From the NCBI GenBank assembly GCA_027592035.1, contig JAQCIK010000003.1, positions 83,227 to 147,226 on the forward strand: a stretch of DNA of 64,000 bases, given 5' to 3'. Source of the stretch: Casp-actino8 sp001510455 (GTDB lineage: Bacteria > Actinomycetota > Acidimicrobiia > Acidimicrobiales > Ilumatobacteraceae). The notes under the pieces were generated by a model that was given only the letters and a program-made list of their open reading frames with translations, was not told the origin of the DNA and did not search any database. Position 1 is the first letter of the stretch. Each line of letters starts with the position of its first letter. Shown here piece by piece: positions 50,598 through 59,479 of the stretch. The position numbers were made by a program, and so were the translations under genes.

Positions 50598-53104
50598 CAG
50601 CGATCCTTCATTCTTTTGGGATCGGCATGGGCCGGATCGTCGGGCCATTGATGTTTCGGGTAGCGACCGGCCATTTCCTTTTTCACTTCGGCCCACGAGC
50701 CGGCCCAGAAGCCGGGTAGGTCTGAGGTGATCTGAATGGGTCGATCGGCGGGAGACAGAAGTTGGAGCACGAGCCTCACACGACCGTCGGCGATGGTCGG
50801 ATGCACGCGCGTCCCGAACAGATCCTGGACTCGAATCGGAACCACGGGAGCAGTGCCCTCGGCGACACCACTCGAATAGTCGATGACGATCGAACGTCCA
50901 CTGGCGAGCTCGAGACGAGTGGGTGCGAGTTCGTCGAGTCGCGATCCCTCGGGCCACGGCAGTTGCGAGCGAAGAAGCATGGCGACGTCGAGGGTGGCGA
51001 CATCACTCATCGACGTCATCCCGGCGAGATACGGCTGGAGCCATTCATGGGCCGACGTGACGAGAGTGCGGTCGCTCCAGTCGGGCCACGGTTCTCCGAT
51101 CTCGCGCCGAAGGAACGCCACTCGACCACGGAGTTCGGTGGTCGATGGTGTCCAGGGAAGATCGGTCAGGCGCGTGGTGACGAGTCGGTCGCACAAGGCT
51201 CGTTGAACCGAAGCCGACGGCATCGGACGTCGACGAACGTCGGACAGAGTCATGCGGTCGAGACGTCGGGTCACTCGTTCGACGACGTCACGTTTTTCCT
51301 TGTCCCAGACCACGTTCGATTCGACCACGACCTGATCGGTGAGAACGGCTTCGATGGTCGACTCGTCGACGGGAGCGGCCAGGCGAACACGAGCGTTCTT
51401 GCGGTCACCGTCGAGATCGGCCGCCACGACGAACTGCTCACTGGCGAGCGAGTCGGTGGCTCGGCACCATGCCGCGTTGCCGTTTCGCATCTGGAACTGT
51501 CCGGGTTGACGTCGTAGCGCCAGACGATCGGGGTGCGCCAGCAACAGCACCCGACCGGCGTGGTCGGGTTCGATCGACGACCAATCGAGATCGATGCCGA
51601 CGCGACGCGCGAGATCACGAGCGCGTTCTCGCCATCGGTTCACCGCGCCTCGGTCGACTCGGTCGTCGGACGCGAGTCCGGCCGCACACTGAAGGCGCAA
51701 TGTCATGTCGATCGGTACGTCGTCGGGCCGTCCTCGCATGACATCGCGATCGTCGAGCAGGGCGGCGATCGCGCAAGCGAGCCCTCGATCGTGCGTGTCG
51801 CACGCCGTGATCATGTGGGCGAGACGAGGGTGCACGGGAACAGTGAGCAGGTGACGTCCAGTATCGGTGAGCCGGCCTTCGGCGTCGAACGCGCCGAGCA
51901 TCGTCAATACGTCCCGGGCGTTCTGTAGTGCTGCGGTGGGAGGCTGGTCGACGAAGTCGAGTTTGTCGAGTGGTGTTCCCCAAGCCGTCGTCTCGAGGAG
52001 GAATCCACACAGATCGACCGACTCGATCTCGGGCGCGAGGTGAGCCCGACGGGTGCCGTGTTCGAGTTTGCTCCAACATCGGTAGGCGACACCGGGACCG
52101 AGGCGACCGGCGCGTCCGGCTCGCTGATCGGCCGATGCTCGTGACGTGGGAATGGTGGTGAGGCGAGTCATCCCGGTACGCGGATCGTGACGGGGGACGC
52201 GCGCTTCACCGGCGTCGACCACCACCGAAACTCCGTCGACCGTCAAGCTGGTTTCGGCGATGTCGGTCGACAACACGACTCGGCGTCGCCCGGGTGGTGA
52301 CGGAGCGAGCGCAAGGTCTTGATCGACGAGCGAGAGTGCGCCGGCGAGGGGATACACGTCGACGTGTTCGAGGGCGTTCGACGAACCGAGAAGCGACTCG
52401 ACACGCCGAATCTCACCGATACCGGGTAGGAACACCAGAACGTCACCGTCGCATTCGCGCAGGGCTCGCAACACGGTGGACGCCACGGCTTCGTCGAGAC
52501 GTTGCTGTTTCGCACGTGGAACCCAACGAACATCGACCGGGAACTGTCGACCAGCGCTCTCGATCACCGGCGCGTCATCGAGCAGTCGGGCGAGTGGCGC
52601 GGCGTCGGCCGTGGCCGACATGGCGAGAATGCGCAGGTCGGGTCGCAACGTGCGCCGTGTGTCGAGAGTGAGGGCCAGCCCGAGATCGGTGGGCAGATTG
52701 CGCTCGTGAACCTCGTCGAAGATCACGAGTCCCACTCCGGGTAGTTCGGGGTCGGATTGCAGACGTCGAGTGAGGATTCCTTCGGTGACGACTTCGAGTC
52801 GCGTCGATGCACCGATGCGGCGTTCGTCGCGCGTCTGATATCCGATCAGTCCTCCAGGCTCTTCGCCCACGAGTTGCGCGAGTCGGCGGGCGGTGGCGCG
52901 TGCGGCCAGACGTCGTGGCTCGAGCATCACGATGCGTCGACCGTCGAGCCATTCGAGATCGAGTAGCCGAAGGGGGAGAAGAGTGGACTTGCCGGCACCG
53001 GGTGGTGCGACGAGTACACAGAACGACCGATCGGTGAGCGCGGAGCGGACGTCGTCGACGACGTCTTCGATGGGTAGGCCGGTGCGGGGGACGGGAGGAA
53101 TCAG
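50597..53104 (-). CDS. hrpB: ATP-dependent helicase HrpB
   Basis: A DEAH-box helicase of about 835 residues. Motif I VAPPGAGKST, motif Ia EPRRLAAR, motif II DEVHER, motif III SATAD, motif V STDIAETSLTVDGV and motif VI QRAGRAGR are all present, with the C-terminal HrpB domain ending near FWAGSWAEVKKEMAGRYPKH. No ATG, GTG or TTG occurs in frame between the upstream stop codon (53112) and motif I; CTG 53104 or ATT 53101 are the only reasonable starts, so coordinates of the start are approximate. The gene follows the thioredoxin-like gene by seven bases. Cellular role of HrpB is obscure. Confidence 0.88.
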   Translation of the reverse strand: MIPPVPRTGLPIEDVVDDVRSALTDRSFCVLVAPPGAGKSTLLPLRLLDLEWLDGRRIVMLEPRRLAARATARRLAQLVGEEPGGLIGYQTRDERRIGASTRLEVVTEGILTRRLQSDPELPGVGLVIFDEVHERNLPTDLGLALTLDTRRTLRPDLRILAMSATADAAPLARLLDDAPVIESAGRQFPVDVRWVPRAKQQRLDEAVASTVLRALRECDGDVLVFLPGIGEIRRVESLLGSSNALEHVDVYPLAGALSLVDQDLALAPSPPGRRRVVLSTDIAETSLTVDGVSVVVDAGEARVPRHDPRTGMTRLTTIPTSRASADQRAGRAGRLGPGVAYRCWSKLEHGTRRAHLAPEIESVDLCGFLLETTAWGTPLDKLDFVDQPPTAALQNARDVLTMLGAFDAEGRLTDTGRHLLTVPVHPRLAHMITACDTHDRGLACAIAALLDDRDVMRGRPDDVPIDMTLRLQCAAGLASDDRVDRGAVNRWRERARDLARRVGIDLDWSSIEPDHAGRVLLLAHPDRLALRRQPGQFQMRNGNAAWCRATDSLASEQFVVAADLDGDRKNARVRLAAPVDESTIEAVLTDQVVVESNVVWDKEKRDVVERVTRRLDRMTLSDVRRRPMPSASVQRALCDRLVTTRLTDLPWTPSTTELRGRVAFLRREIGEPWPDWSDRTLVTSAHEWLQPYLAGMTSMSDVATLDVAMLLRSQLPWPEGSRLDELAPTRLELASGRSIVIDYSSGVAEGTAPVVPIRVQDLFGTRVHPTIADGRVRLVLQLLSPADRPIQITSDLPGFWAGSWAEVKKEMAGRYPKHQWPDDPAHADPKRMKDR

Positions 53105-53111
53105 AACCGGC

Positions 53112-53600
53112 TCAGGCCACGGCCGGGGTGCCGTGGAACGACACCGGATCGCCAGGTGCGGGGATCGACGGCACCGACCACGACGTGGTGTCGGCGATCG
53201 ACTTGGCGACGGCGCGCCACTGCATGGCGTCCCAACCCTCGGCAGCCGCCGGTACGGTCCCGTCGGAGCGAACGAAGACGAAGGCGGGCAACGACGTGAG
53301 GCCGAGGCTGCGCACGAAAGCTCGATCGGGATCGGCGAACACCAGGAACTCCTTGGCCAGTGGGCCGAGGAATGCCTTTGCTTCGTCATCGGATGCGGTG
53401 ACGACGAAGTTGACGCGCACGGCGGCTCCGGCGAAGCCGCGCAACACGCGAGCAGCGGTGTCGAGGATCCACGAGCTCTCGTTGGTGTACGGGTCGAGCA
53501 CGACCGATGCGAGGTGGAACGTGGTCAGCCACTCGGCCAACGGGCGGGGCTCGGAGCCGATCGGATCGAGGGTGGTGGAGGGGGAAGGGGTCGAAACCAC
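53112..53600 (-). CDS. Thioredoxin-fold protein lacking CxxC
   Basis: A 162-residue protein. The strand-helix order (HLASVVLDPYTNESSWILDTAARVLRGF, FVVTASDDEAKAFLGPLAKEFLVFADPDRAFVRSLGLTSLPAFVFVRSDG) and the cis-Pro segment TSLPAF match a thioredoxin domain, but the active-site CxxC position reads TNESSW without cysteine. It therefore cannot catalyse disulfide exchange; a binding or scaffold role is likely. The start is GTG 53600, with TACCGT seven bases upstream (leaderless). It leads the hrpB-TauE transcript. Confidence 0.72.
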   Translation of the reverse strand: MVSTPSPSTTLDPIGSEPRPLAEWLTTFHLASVVLDPYTNESSWILDTAARVLRGFAGAAVRVNFVVTASDDEAKAFLGPLAKEFLVFADPDRAFVRSLGLTSLPAFVFVRSDGTVPAAAEGWDAMQWRAVAKSIADTTSWSVPSIPAPGDPVSFHGTPAVA

Positions 53601-53607
53601 GGTGACA

Positions 53608-53613
53608 ACGGTA
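53608..53613 (-). promoter_or_regulatory. -10 box of the thioredoxin-like/hrpB unit
   Basis: TACCGT on the minus strand ends seven bases before GTG 53600. It overlaps the expected -35 position of the plus-strand promoter at 53634. Confidence 0.5.
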
Positions 53614-53633
53614 GCGCACCGAAGGCCCTGGTC

Positions 53634-53639
53634 TAGGGT
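53634..53639 (+). promoter_or_regulatory. -10 box of the PPOX gene (leaderless)
   Basis: TAGGGT ends six bases before ATG 53646. Confidence 0.55.
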
Positions 53640-53645
53640 CGTTCC

Positions 53646-54113
53646 ATGGCCAACAAGCGCGCTTCCATCACCATGACCGAGACCGAACTGGCGTCATATC
53701 TGGAGGACCAGAAAATCCTGAACATCGCCACCATCGGACCGACCGGACATCCGCACCTCGTGGCCATGTGGTACGTCGTGATGGATGGCAAGGTCACCTT
53801 CTGGACCTTCGGGAAGAGCCAGAAGATCGTGAACCTTCGGCGTGACGCCAAGATCACCGGTCTCATCGAGAGCGGCGACACCTACGAACAGTTGAAGGGT
53901 GTCGAACTGGTCGGTACCGGCCGCATCATCGACGATTACGAGACGGTCCTGTCGATCGGTAAGGCCGTGGGTCTGAAGTACAACGGTGAAGGAGCGATCA
54001 GTGACGCCGCACTTCCGTTCCTCGAAGCACAGGCCAAGAAGCGTCTCGGCATCCAGATCGACGTCGAGCGCATCGTGTCGTGGGATCACTCCAAGATCGG
54101 TGGCGGTTACTGA
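53646..54113 (+). CDS. PPOX-class (pyridoxamine-phosphate-oxidase-fold) F420-type protein
   Basis: A 155-residue split-barrel flavin/F420-binding protein. ETELASYLEDQKILNIATIGPTGHPHLVAMWYVV and FWTFGKSQKIVNLRRDAKITGLIESG are characteristic of actinobacterial PPOX enzymes with F420 or FMN. It would catalyse a redox step or bind a flavin. It is predicted leaderless and convergent with the MocR gene, nine bases apart. Substrate unknown. Confidence 0.83.
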   Translation: MANKRASITMTETELASYLEDQKILNIATIGPTGHPHLVAMWYVVMDGKVTFWTFGKSQKIVNLRRDAKITGLIESGDTYEQLKGVELVGTGRIIDDYETVLSIGKAVGLKYNGEGAISDAALPFLEAQAKKRLGIQIDVERIVSWDHSKIGGGY

Positions 54114-54121
54114 CCCGAGGG

Positions 54122-55492
54122 TCAACGCTGACCACGACGGGTGTCACCGCTCGTGGTGGCTGCCGACGCGATCATCGTCGCCGTACCTTCCGGATCGGTC
54201 GCGGGCCCGAGAAGTCCGACCGTGAGTCGCATGGCCGGTGGATGATCGTCGACCGTGAATGGTTCGCCGGGCGCGGCACCGATGCCCTGCGCAGCGAGGC
54301 TCATGAGAGCGGCGCGCTCGTCGGCCACGTGCACCCACAAGTTGATTCCATCGGTGCCGGTGGTCGTCACACCGACTGCCGAAAGGGCATCGATGACTCG
54401 TCGGCGGCGCTGTGCGTACTCGTGTCGTGCGTGCTCGAGTGCTCGTAACGTCGTTTCGTCGTCGAGAAGTTCGACGAGGACGGCTTGCAGGATGCGACTG
54501 CTCCAACCCGGACCGAGCATTCGCCGGTTGGCGGCGGCGCTGATCACGTCACCGGTTCCGGCGACGGCGGCGAGACGAAGATCGGGGCCGTGGCTCTTCG
54601 AGTAACTACGGATGTGCACCGTTCGACGCGGCAGATGACGACCCACACTCACCGGCTCCCCGATGGCGATGTCACCCGAGTGATCGTCCTCGACCACGAC
54701 GATGCGATCACCGTTCGGACTCGCGGCCACCAACCGAGCGATGTCACGCGCCCGCGACGCGGTCATCGTGACCCCGGTCGGATTCTGCGCACGCGGCTGA
54801 AGAAAGAGCGCCGTCGGTGAAGTCGCGAGGGCGCGCTCGAGATCGTCGAGGCATATGCCCTCGTCGTCGAGTGGAACGCCGATCACCACCGCTCCGAGAC
54901 GGTCGAGCAGGTCGAGCAACGGTGGGAAGGTGGGATGTTCGACCACGACGCGATCACCGAGATGCACCACCACTTGTGCAATGCGATCGAGTGCATCGAG
55001 AGCACCGTCCACCACCGTGAGTTCCTCGGGGTCGAAGGGCCACGAGTCGCGCAGAGCCTTCTCGAGGTCGGGAAGCACGGCGTGATCGAGGTAGGTGCTC
55101 GTGAGCGATCGACCGCTCACATGGGCGAGGGCCGGACCGAGATCGGGAAGCAGCGAACTGTCAGGGGTGCCGGTCGAGAGATCGATGCGGAAGTGGCCCC
55201 GGTCGTCGGGATCGGCCACGAGTCGCCGATAGCGACGCGGTGATCCCGGACCCGTGGGCTGACGAACGAACGACCCGTTGCGGCCGAGGGTTTCGATGGC
55301 TCCGATGTCGGCGAGGGTTCGCCAGGCTTCCCCGACGGTGGTGGGTGACACGCCGAGGCGTCGCGACAGCTGGCGTACGGTGGGCAGGCGATCGCCCACT
55401 GACAGCTCGCCGGTCGACACCAGCCGACCGATGGTCGTGGCGATACCCCGCGCACTGCGGTCGTCGACGTGTTGGCAGATGAGATCGATCAT
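54122..55492 (-). CDS. MocR-family regulator (GntR wHTH + aminotransferase domain)
   Basis: A 456-residue regulator. The N-terminal winged helix (GDRLPTVRQLSRRLGVSPTTVGEAWRTL) is of the GntR type, and the C-terminal domain is aminotransferase-like with the PLP-lysine motif RSYSKSHGPDLRLA. MocR proteins sense a PLP-amino-acid adduct such as GABA or beta-alanine. The ATG 55492 is used; GTG 55498 is also in frame. It is divergent from the pyrimidine-degradation operon, where beta-alanine would form, so it is the likely regulator of that operon. The TGGCA palindrome between them is the candidate binding site. Confidence 0.88.
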   Translation of the reverse strand: MIDLICQHVDDRSARGIATTIGRLVSTGELSVGDRLPTVRQLSRRLGVSPTTVGEAWRTLADIGAIETLGRNGSFVRQPTGPGSPRRYRRLVADPDDRGHFRIDLSTGTPDSSLLPDLGPALAHVSGRSLTSTYLDHAVLPDLEKALRDSWPFDPEELTVVDGALDALDRIAQVVVHLGDRVVVEHPTFPPLLDLLDRLGAVVIGVPLDDEGICLDDLERALATSPTALFLQPRAQNPTGVTMTASRARDIARLVAASPNGDRIVVVEDDHSGDIAIGEPVSVGRHLPRRTVHIRSYSKSHGPDLRLAAVAGTGDVISAAANRRMLGPGWSSRILQAVLVELLDDETTLRALEHARHEYAQRRRRVIDALSAVGVTTTGTDGINLWVHVADERAALMSLAAQGIGAAPGEPFTVDDHPPAMRLTVGLLGPATDPEGTATMIASAATTSGDTRRGQR

Positions 55493-55536
55493 GGGCACTC
55501 GTGACCGGCGTGTTTCCGATGTGTGAAGGATTGTCC

Positions 55537-55552
55537 TGGCACAATATTGCCA
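55537..55552. promoter_or_regulatory. TGGCA-N6-TGCCA operator between MocR and its target
   Basis: A perfect inverted repeat TGGCA (55537-55541) / TGCCA (55548-55552) is followed by another TGTGCCA half-site at 55568-55574. The three half-sites flank the plus-strand -35 region. Confidence 0.55.
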
Positions 55553-55582
55553 TTGTCCCCTTTTCCGTGTGCCAATTACGCT
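55553..55582 (+). promoter_or_regulatory. Putative promoter of the pyrimidine operon
   Basis: TTGTCC (55553-55558) and TACGCT (55577-55582) are separated by 18 bases. A leader of about 40 bases with a GAGGGGGAGATCGAC ribosome site then leads to ATG 55629. Confidence 0.45.
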
Positions 55583-55628
55583 GATGCCATCGTGTTGGGC
55601 CGACTGGTCCGACGAGGGGGAGATCGAC

Positions 55629-56474
55629 ATGGAACGTGACGTCGTGAGAGCAGCGCTTCTTCAGACCGACTGGGCCGGCACCAAAGAAGCGATGATCGAC
55701 AAGCACGAGGCCGCGGTGCACGAAGCGGCCAAGCAGGGCGCACAGGTCATGTGTTTCCAGGAACTCTTCTACGGTCCGTACTTCTGTCAGGTGCAGGAGT
55801 CCGAGTACTACGGGTACACCGAATACATCCCCGATGGGCCGACCACTCAACGCTTCCAGAGCATTGCGAAAGAGACCGGCATGGTGCTCGTGCTCCCGAT
55901 GTACGAGATCGAGCAACCCGGCATCTACTACAACACCGCCGCGGTGATCGATGCTGATGGCACCTATCTCGGCAAGTACCGCAAGCAGCACATCCCGCAG
56001 GTGAAGGGTTTCTGGGAAAAGTTCTACTTCAAGCCCGGCAACGGGGGCTATCCGGTGTTCGACACTGCCGTGGGCAAGGTCGGCGTGTACATCTGCTACG
56101 ACCGCCACTTCCCCGAAGGTTGGCGAGCCCTCGGATTGAACGGGGCCAAGATCGTGTTCAATCCGTCGGCCACTCACCGCGGATTGTCCGAATACATCTG
56201 GCGCGTCGAGCAGCCAGCTGCCGCGGTGGCCAACATCTATTACGTGGGCGCGATCAACCGAGTCGGTATCGAACCGCTCGGTGAGAACGACTTCTACGGC
56301 CAGAGCTACTTCGTCGATCCCGAAGGGAAGTTCGTGGGTGACGTGGGTGACCCCTATCAGCCCGAGCTCATCGTGCGCGACCTCGACATGAAGAAGCTCC
56401 AAGAAGTCCGCGATCGCTGGGCCTTCTACCGCGATCGCCGTCCCGACGCCTACGACGAACTCGTCGAACCGTAA
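55629..56474 (+). CDS. Nitrilase-superfamily amidohydrolase (beta-ureidopropionase-like)
   Basis: A 281-residue carbon-nitrogen hydrolase. The catalytic Glu45-Lys119-Cys156 triad lies in FQELFYGP, KYRKQHIP and ICYDRHFPEG. It resembles beta-ureidopropionase/N-carbamoyl hydrolases that release beta-alanine or an amino acid, CO2 and ammonia from carbamoyl compounds. It is the first gene of the operon, ahead of dihydropyrimidinase, as expected for reductive pyrimidine breakdown in the reverse gene order. N-carbamoyl-D-amino-acid hydrolase in a hydantoin pathway is the main alternative. Confidence 0.88.
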   Translation: MERDVVRAALLQTDWAGTKEAMIDKHEAAVHEAAKQGAQVMCFQELFYGPYFCQVQESEYYGYTEYIPDGPTTQRFQSIAKETGMVLVLPMYEIEQPGIYYNTAAVIDADGTYLGKYRKQHIPQVKGFWEKFYFKPGNGGYPVFDTAVGKVGVYICYDRHFPEGWRALGLNGAKIVFNPSATHRGLSEYIWRVEQPAAAVANIYYVGAINRVGIEPLGENDFYGQSYFVDPEGKFVGDVGDPYQPELIVRDLDMKKLQEVRDRWAFYRDRRPDAYDELVEP

Positions 56475-56528
56475 CAGCACGATAGACCTCACCACAGCAA
56501 CGGATCCGCACCACGAAAGGGGAGGGGA

Positions 56529-57977
56529 ATGGCCAAGATCCTCATCAAGAACGGCAAGGTGATCTCACCGACCGGAGTGCACGACAACGACGTTCTGATC
56601 GACGGCGAAACCGTGTCGGCGCTCGGCGCTCACGGATACTTCGCCGGAGCCGAACAAGGTTGCGACAAGGTGATCGACGCCGCTGGCAAGTACGTCATCC
56701 CGGGTGGAGTCGACGTGCACACGCACATGGAACTGCCGTTCGGCGGAACCTTCGCGTCCGACACGTTCGAGACCGGCTCACGTGCTGCGGCCTGGGGTGG
56801 CGTCACCACGATTGTCGACATGGCCGTGCAGCGCTACGGCGAGAACGTCTTCGACGGTCTGGCCGAGTGGCATCGCAAGGCCGAAGGTGAATGCGCGATC
56901 GACTACGCGTTCCACCAGATCATCGGTGGTGTCGACGAGCAGTCGTTGAAGGCCATGAAATACCTCACCGAGCACGAGGGCATCTCGTCGTTCAAGCTCT
57001 TCATGGCCTACCCGGGGGTCTTCTACTCCGACGACGGCCAGATCCTGCGGGCCATGCAGACGGCCGCCGAGTGCGGAGCCATGATCATGATGCACGCCGA
57101 GAACGGCATCGCCATCGACGTTCTCGTTCAGCAGGCTCTGGCTCGTGGCGAAACCGATCCTCGGTATCACTCGTACACGCGACCGTCGCCACTCGAGGCC
57201 GAAGCCACCCACCGTGCCATCGTTCTGTCGCACGTGGCGGGCAACGTGCCGCTGTACATCGTGCACATGTCGGCCGGTGACGCACTCAACGAAGTGGCCG
57301 CCGCCCGCCATGCTGGCCGCAACGTGTTCGCCGAGACGTGTCCGCAGTATCTGTACCTCACTCTCGAAGAGACGCTCGGAAAGCCCGGGTTCGAGGGGGC
57401 CAAGTGGGTGTGCTCCACCCCCGTTCGATCACGCGACAACGATCCGCACTACATCGGTCAGATGGGCCACGGGCACCAGGGCGACCTCTGGAAGGGCCTG
57501 CGGATGAACGAACTCGCGGTCGTCTCGACCGATCACTGTCCGTTCTGCATGAAGGATCAGAAAGAACTCGGACTCGGTGACTTCTCGAAGATCCCGAACG
57601 GCATCGGCAGTGTCGAGCACCGTATGGAACTGCTCTATCAGGGTGTCGTGAACGGTGAGCTCTCGCTCGAACGTTGGGTCGAGACCTGCTGCACCACGCC
57701 GGCTCGCATGTTCGGTATGTACCCGAAGAAGGGAATCGTCGCCCCGGGTTCCGACGCCGATGTGGTGGTCTGGGATCCGAACACCAAGACCAAGATCGGT
57801 ATCAACGACAAGCACCACATGAACATGGATCACTCGGCCTGGGAGGGTTGGGTCATCGACGGCAAGGTCGACACCGTGCTGTCGCGTGGTGCCGTGGTCG
57901 TCGAGAACGATCAGTACATCGGTCGCAAGGGTCACGGTCAGTACGTGAAGCGCGGCCTGTCGCAGTACCTCGTCTAG
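56529..57977 (+). CDS. hydA: Dihydropyrimidinase (D-hydantoinase family)
   Basis: A 482-residue cyclic amidohydrolase. Metal ligands: His64 and His66 (DVHTHM), carboxylated Lys156 (SFKLFMAY), His189 (HAENG), His246 (HMSAG), and Asp335 (STDHCPF). It opens dihydrouracil, dihydrothymine or hydantoins to N-carbamoyl compounds for the upstream enzyme. The leader has AAAGGGGAGGGGA before ATG 56529. It stands 54 bp from the amidohydrolase gene and 16 bp before mmsA. Confidence 0.92.
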   Translation: MAKILIKNGKVISPTGVHDNDVLIDGETVSALGAHGYFAGAEQGCDKVIDAAGKYVIPGGVDVHTHMELPFGGTFASDTFETGSRAAAWGGVTTIVDMAVQRYGENVFDGLAEWHRKAEGECAIDYAFHQIIGGVDEQSLKAMKYLTEHEGISSFKLFMAYPGVFYSDDGQILRAMQTAAECGAMIMMHAENGIAIDVLVQQALARGETDPRYHSYTRPSPLEAEATHRAIVLSHVAGNVPLYIVHMSAGDALNEVAAARHAGRNVFAETCPQYLYLTLEETLGKPGFEGAKWVCSTPVRSRDNDPHYIGQMGHGHQGDLWKGLRMNELAVVSTDHCPFCMKDQKELGLGDFSKIPNGIGSVEHRMELLYQGVVNGELSLERWVETCCTTPARMFGMYPKKGIVAPGSDADVVVWDPNTKTKIGINDKHHMNMDHSAWEGWVIDGKVDTVLSRGAVVVENDQYIGRKGHGQYVKRGLSQYLV

Positions 57978-57993
57978 TCACGAAAGAGGAATC

Positions 57994-59478
57994 ATGTATC
58001 GCATCGATCATTGGATCGACGGCCGAGCCGTCGCCAGCAAGTCCGGACGTTCCGGCAAGGTTTTCGACCCGGCGACCGGACAGGTTCAAGGTGAGGTCGG
58101 ATTCGCCGACGTGACCGAAGTCGACACCGTGGTCGCCACGGCCAAGGCGGCGCTACCCGCGTGGCGAGCCACCAACCTGTCGCGTCGCGCCGAGATCATG
58201 TTCCACATGCGCGAGTTGGTGGCCGCCAACCGCAAGGAGATCGCCAGCCTGCTCACCAAAGAGCACGGAAAGGTTCTCTCGGATGCTCTGGGTGAAGTCG
58301 CACGAGGGCTCGAGAACATCGAGTTCGCCTGCGGTGTGCCCAACCTGTTGAAGGGTGGCTACAGCGAGCAGGCGTCGGCCGGCGTCGACGTGTACAACAT
58401 TCGTCAGCCGCTTGGCGTGGTGGCCGGTATCACACCGTTCAACTTCCCGGCCATGGTTCCGATGTGGATGTTCGCCAATGCTCTGGCGTGCGGCAACACC
58501 TTCGTGTTGAAGCCGTCCGAGAAGGATCCGTCGGCGTCGATGTTCATCGCCGAACTGCTGAAGCAAGCCGGACTTCCCGACGGCTGTTTCAACGTCGTGC
58601 ATGGCGACAAGGTTGCGGTCGATCGCCTCCTCGAGCACCCCGACGTGTCGGCGGTGAGCTTCGTCGGTTCCACACCGATCGCCAAATACATCTACGAAAC
58701 CGGCACCAAGAACGGCAAGCGCGTTCAGGCGCTCGGTGGCGCCAAGAACCACATGCTGGTTCTGCCCGATGCCGATCTCGACATGGCCGCCGATGCTCTC
58801 GTGAGCGCGGCCTATGGCTCGGCTGGCGAGCGTTGTATGGCGATCTCGGTCGTGTTGGCCGTCGACACCATCGCCGACGAACTGGCCGCCAAGGTGAAGG
58901 ACCGCATTCCGAACGTGAAGGTTGGACCGGGCACCGAACCCGATGCCGAAATGGGTCCGCTCATCTCGGCCGAACACCGCGACAAGGTGGCCGGATACGT
59001 GGCTGGGGCCAGCGGTGAAGGTGCCACTGTTCTCGTCGACGGACGTGACGGCGCCCCGTCGGATGGCTTCTTCTTGAAGCCGAGCCTCATCGACAACGTG
59101 AAGCCCGGCATGAAGTGCTACGACGACGAGATCTTCGGACCGGTTCTCTCGATTGTTCGGGTGTCGAGTTACGAAGAGGGTTTGCAGCTGATCAACGACA
59201 ACCTCTATGGCAACGGAACGGCCATCTTCACCCGTGATGGTGGTGTGGCTCGCCAGTTCCAGTTCGACGTGAACGTCGGCATGGTGGGAATCAACGTTCC
59301 GATTCCCGTTCCAGTGTCGTACTACTCCTTCGGTGGCTGGAAGGCGTCGCTCTTCGGCGACCAGCACATGTACGGTCCCGAAGGGATCAATTTCTTCACC
59401 CGCAGCAAGGTCGTCACGTCGCGCTGGCCCGATCCGCGTACGAGCAAGGTCGACCTCGGATTCCCGCAGAACCGCTGA
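57994..59478 (+). CDS. mmsA: Malonate/methylmalonate-semialdehyde dehydrogenase
   Basis: A 494-residue aldehyde dehydrogenase of the MmsA group. The catalytic Cys281 is in AGERCMAI, the NAD-binding segment in VGSTPIAKYIYE, and the CoA-acylating-type motif ITPFNFPAMVPMWM is present. It converts malonate semialdehyde or methylmalonate semialdehyde to acetyl-CoA or propionyl-CoA. In pyrimidine breakdown these semialdehydes come from beta-alanine or beta-aminoisobutyrate by transamination; the transaminase is not in the window. An AAAGAGGAATC site precedes ATG 57994. Confidence 0.92.
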   Translation: MYRIDHWIDGRAVASKSGRSGKVFDPATGQVQGEVGFADVTEVDTVVATAKAALPAWRATNLSRRAEIMFHMRELVAANRKEIASLLTKEHGKVLSDALGEVARGLENIEFACGVPNLLKGGYSEQASAGVDVYNIRQPLGVVAGITPFNFPAMVPMWMFANALACGNTFVLKPSEKDPSASMFIAELLKQAGLPDGCFNVVHGDKVAVDRLLEHPDVSAVSFVGSTPIAKYIYETGTKNGKRVQALGGAKNHMLVLPDADLDMAADALVSAAYGSAGERCMAISVVLAVDTIADELAAKVKDRIPNVKVGPGTEPDAEMGPLISAEHRDKVAGYVAGASGEGATVLVDGRDGAPSDGFFLKPSLIDNVKPGMKCYDDEIFGPVLSIVRVSSYEEGLQLINDNLYGNGTAIFTRDGGVARQFQFDVNVGMVGINVPIPVPVSYYSFGGWKASLFGDQHMYGPEGINFFTRSKVVTSRWPDPRTSKVDLGFPQNR

Positions 59479-59479
59479 C

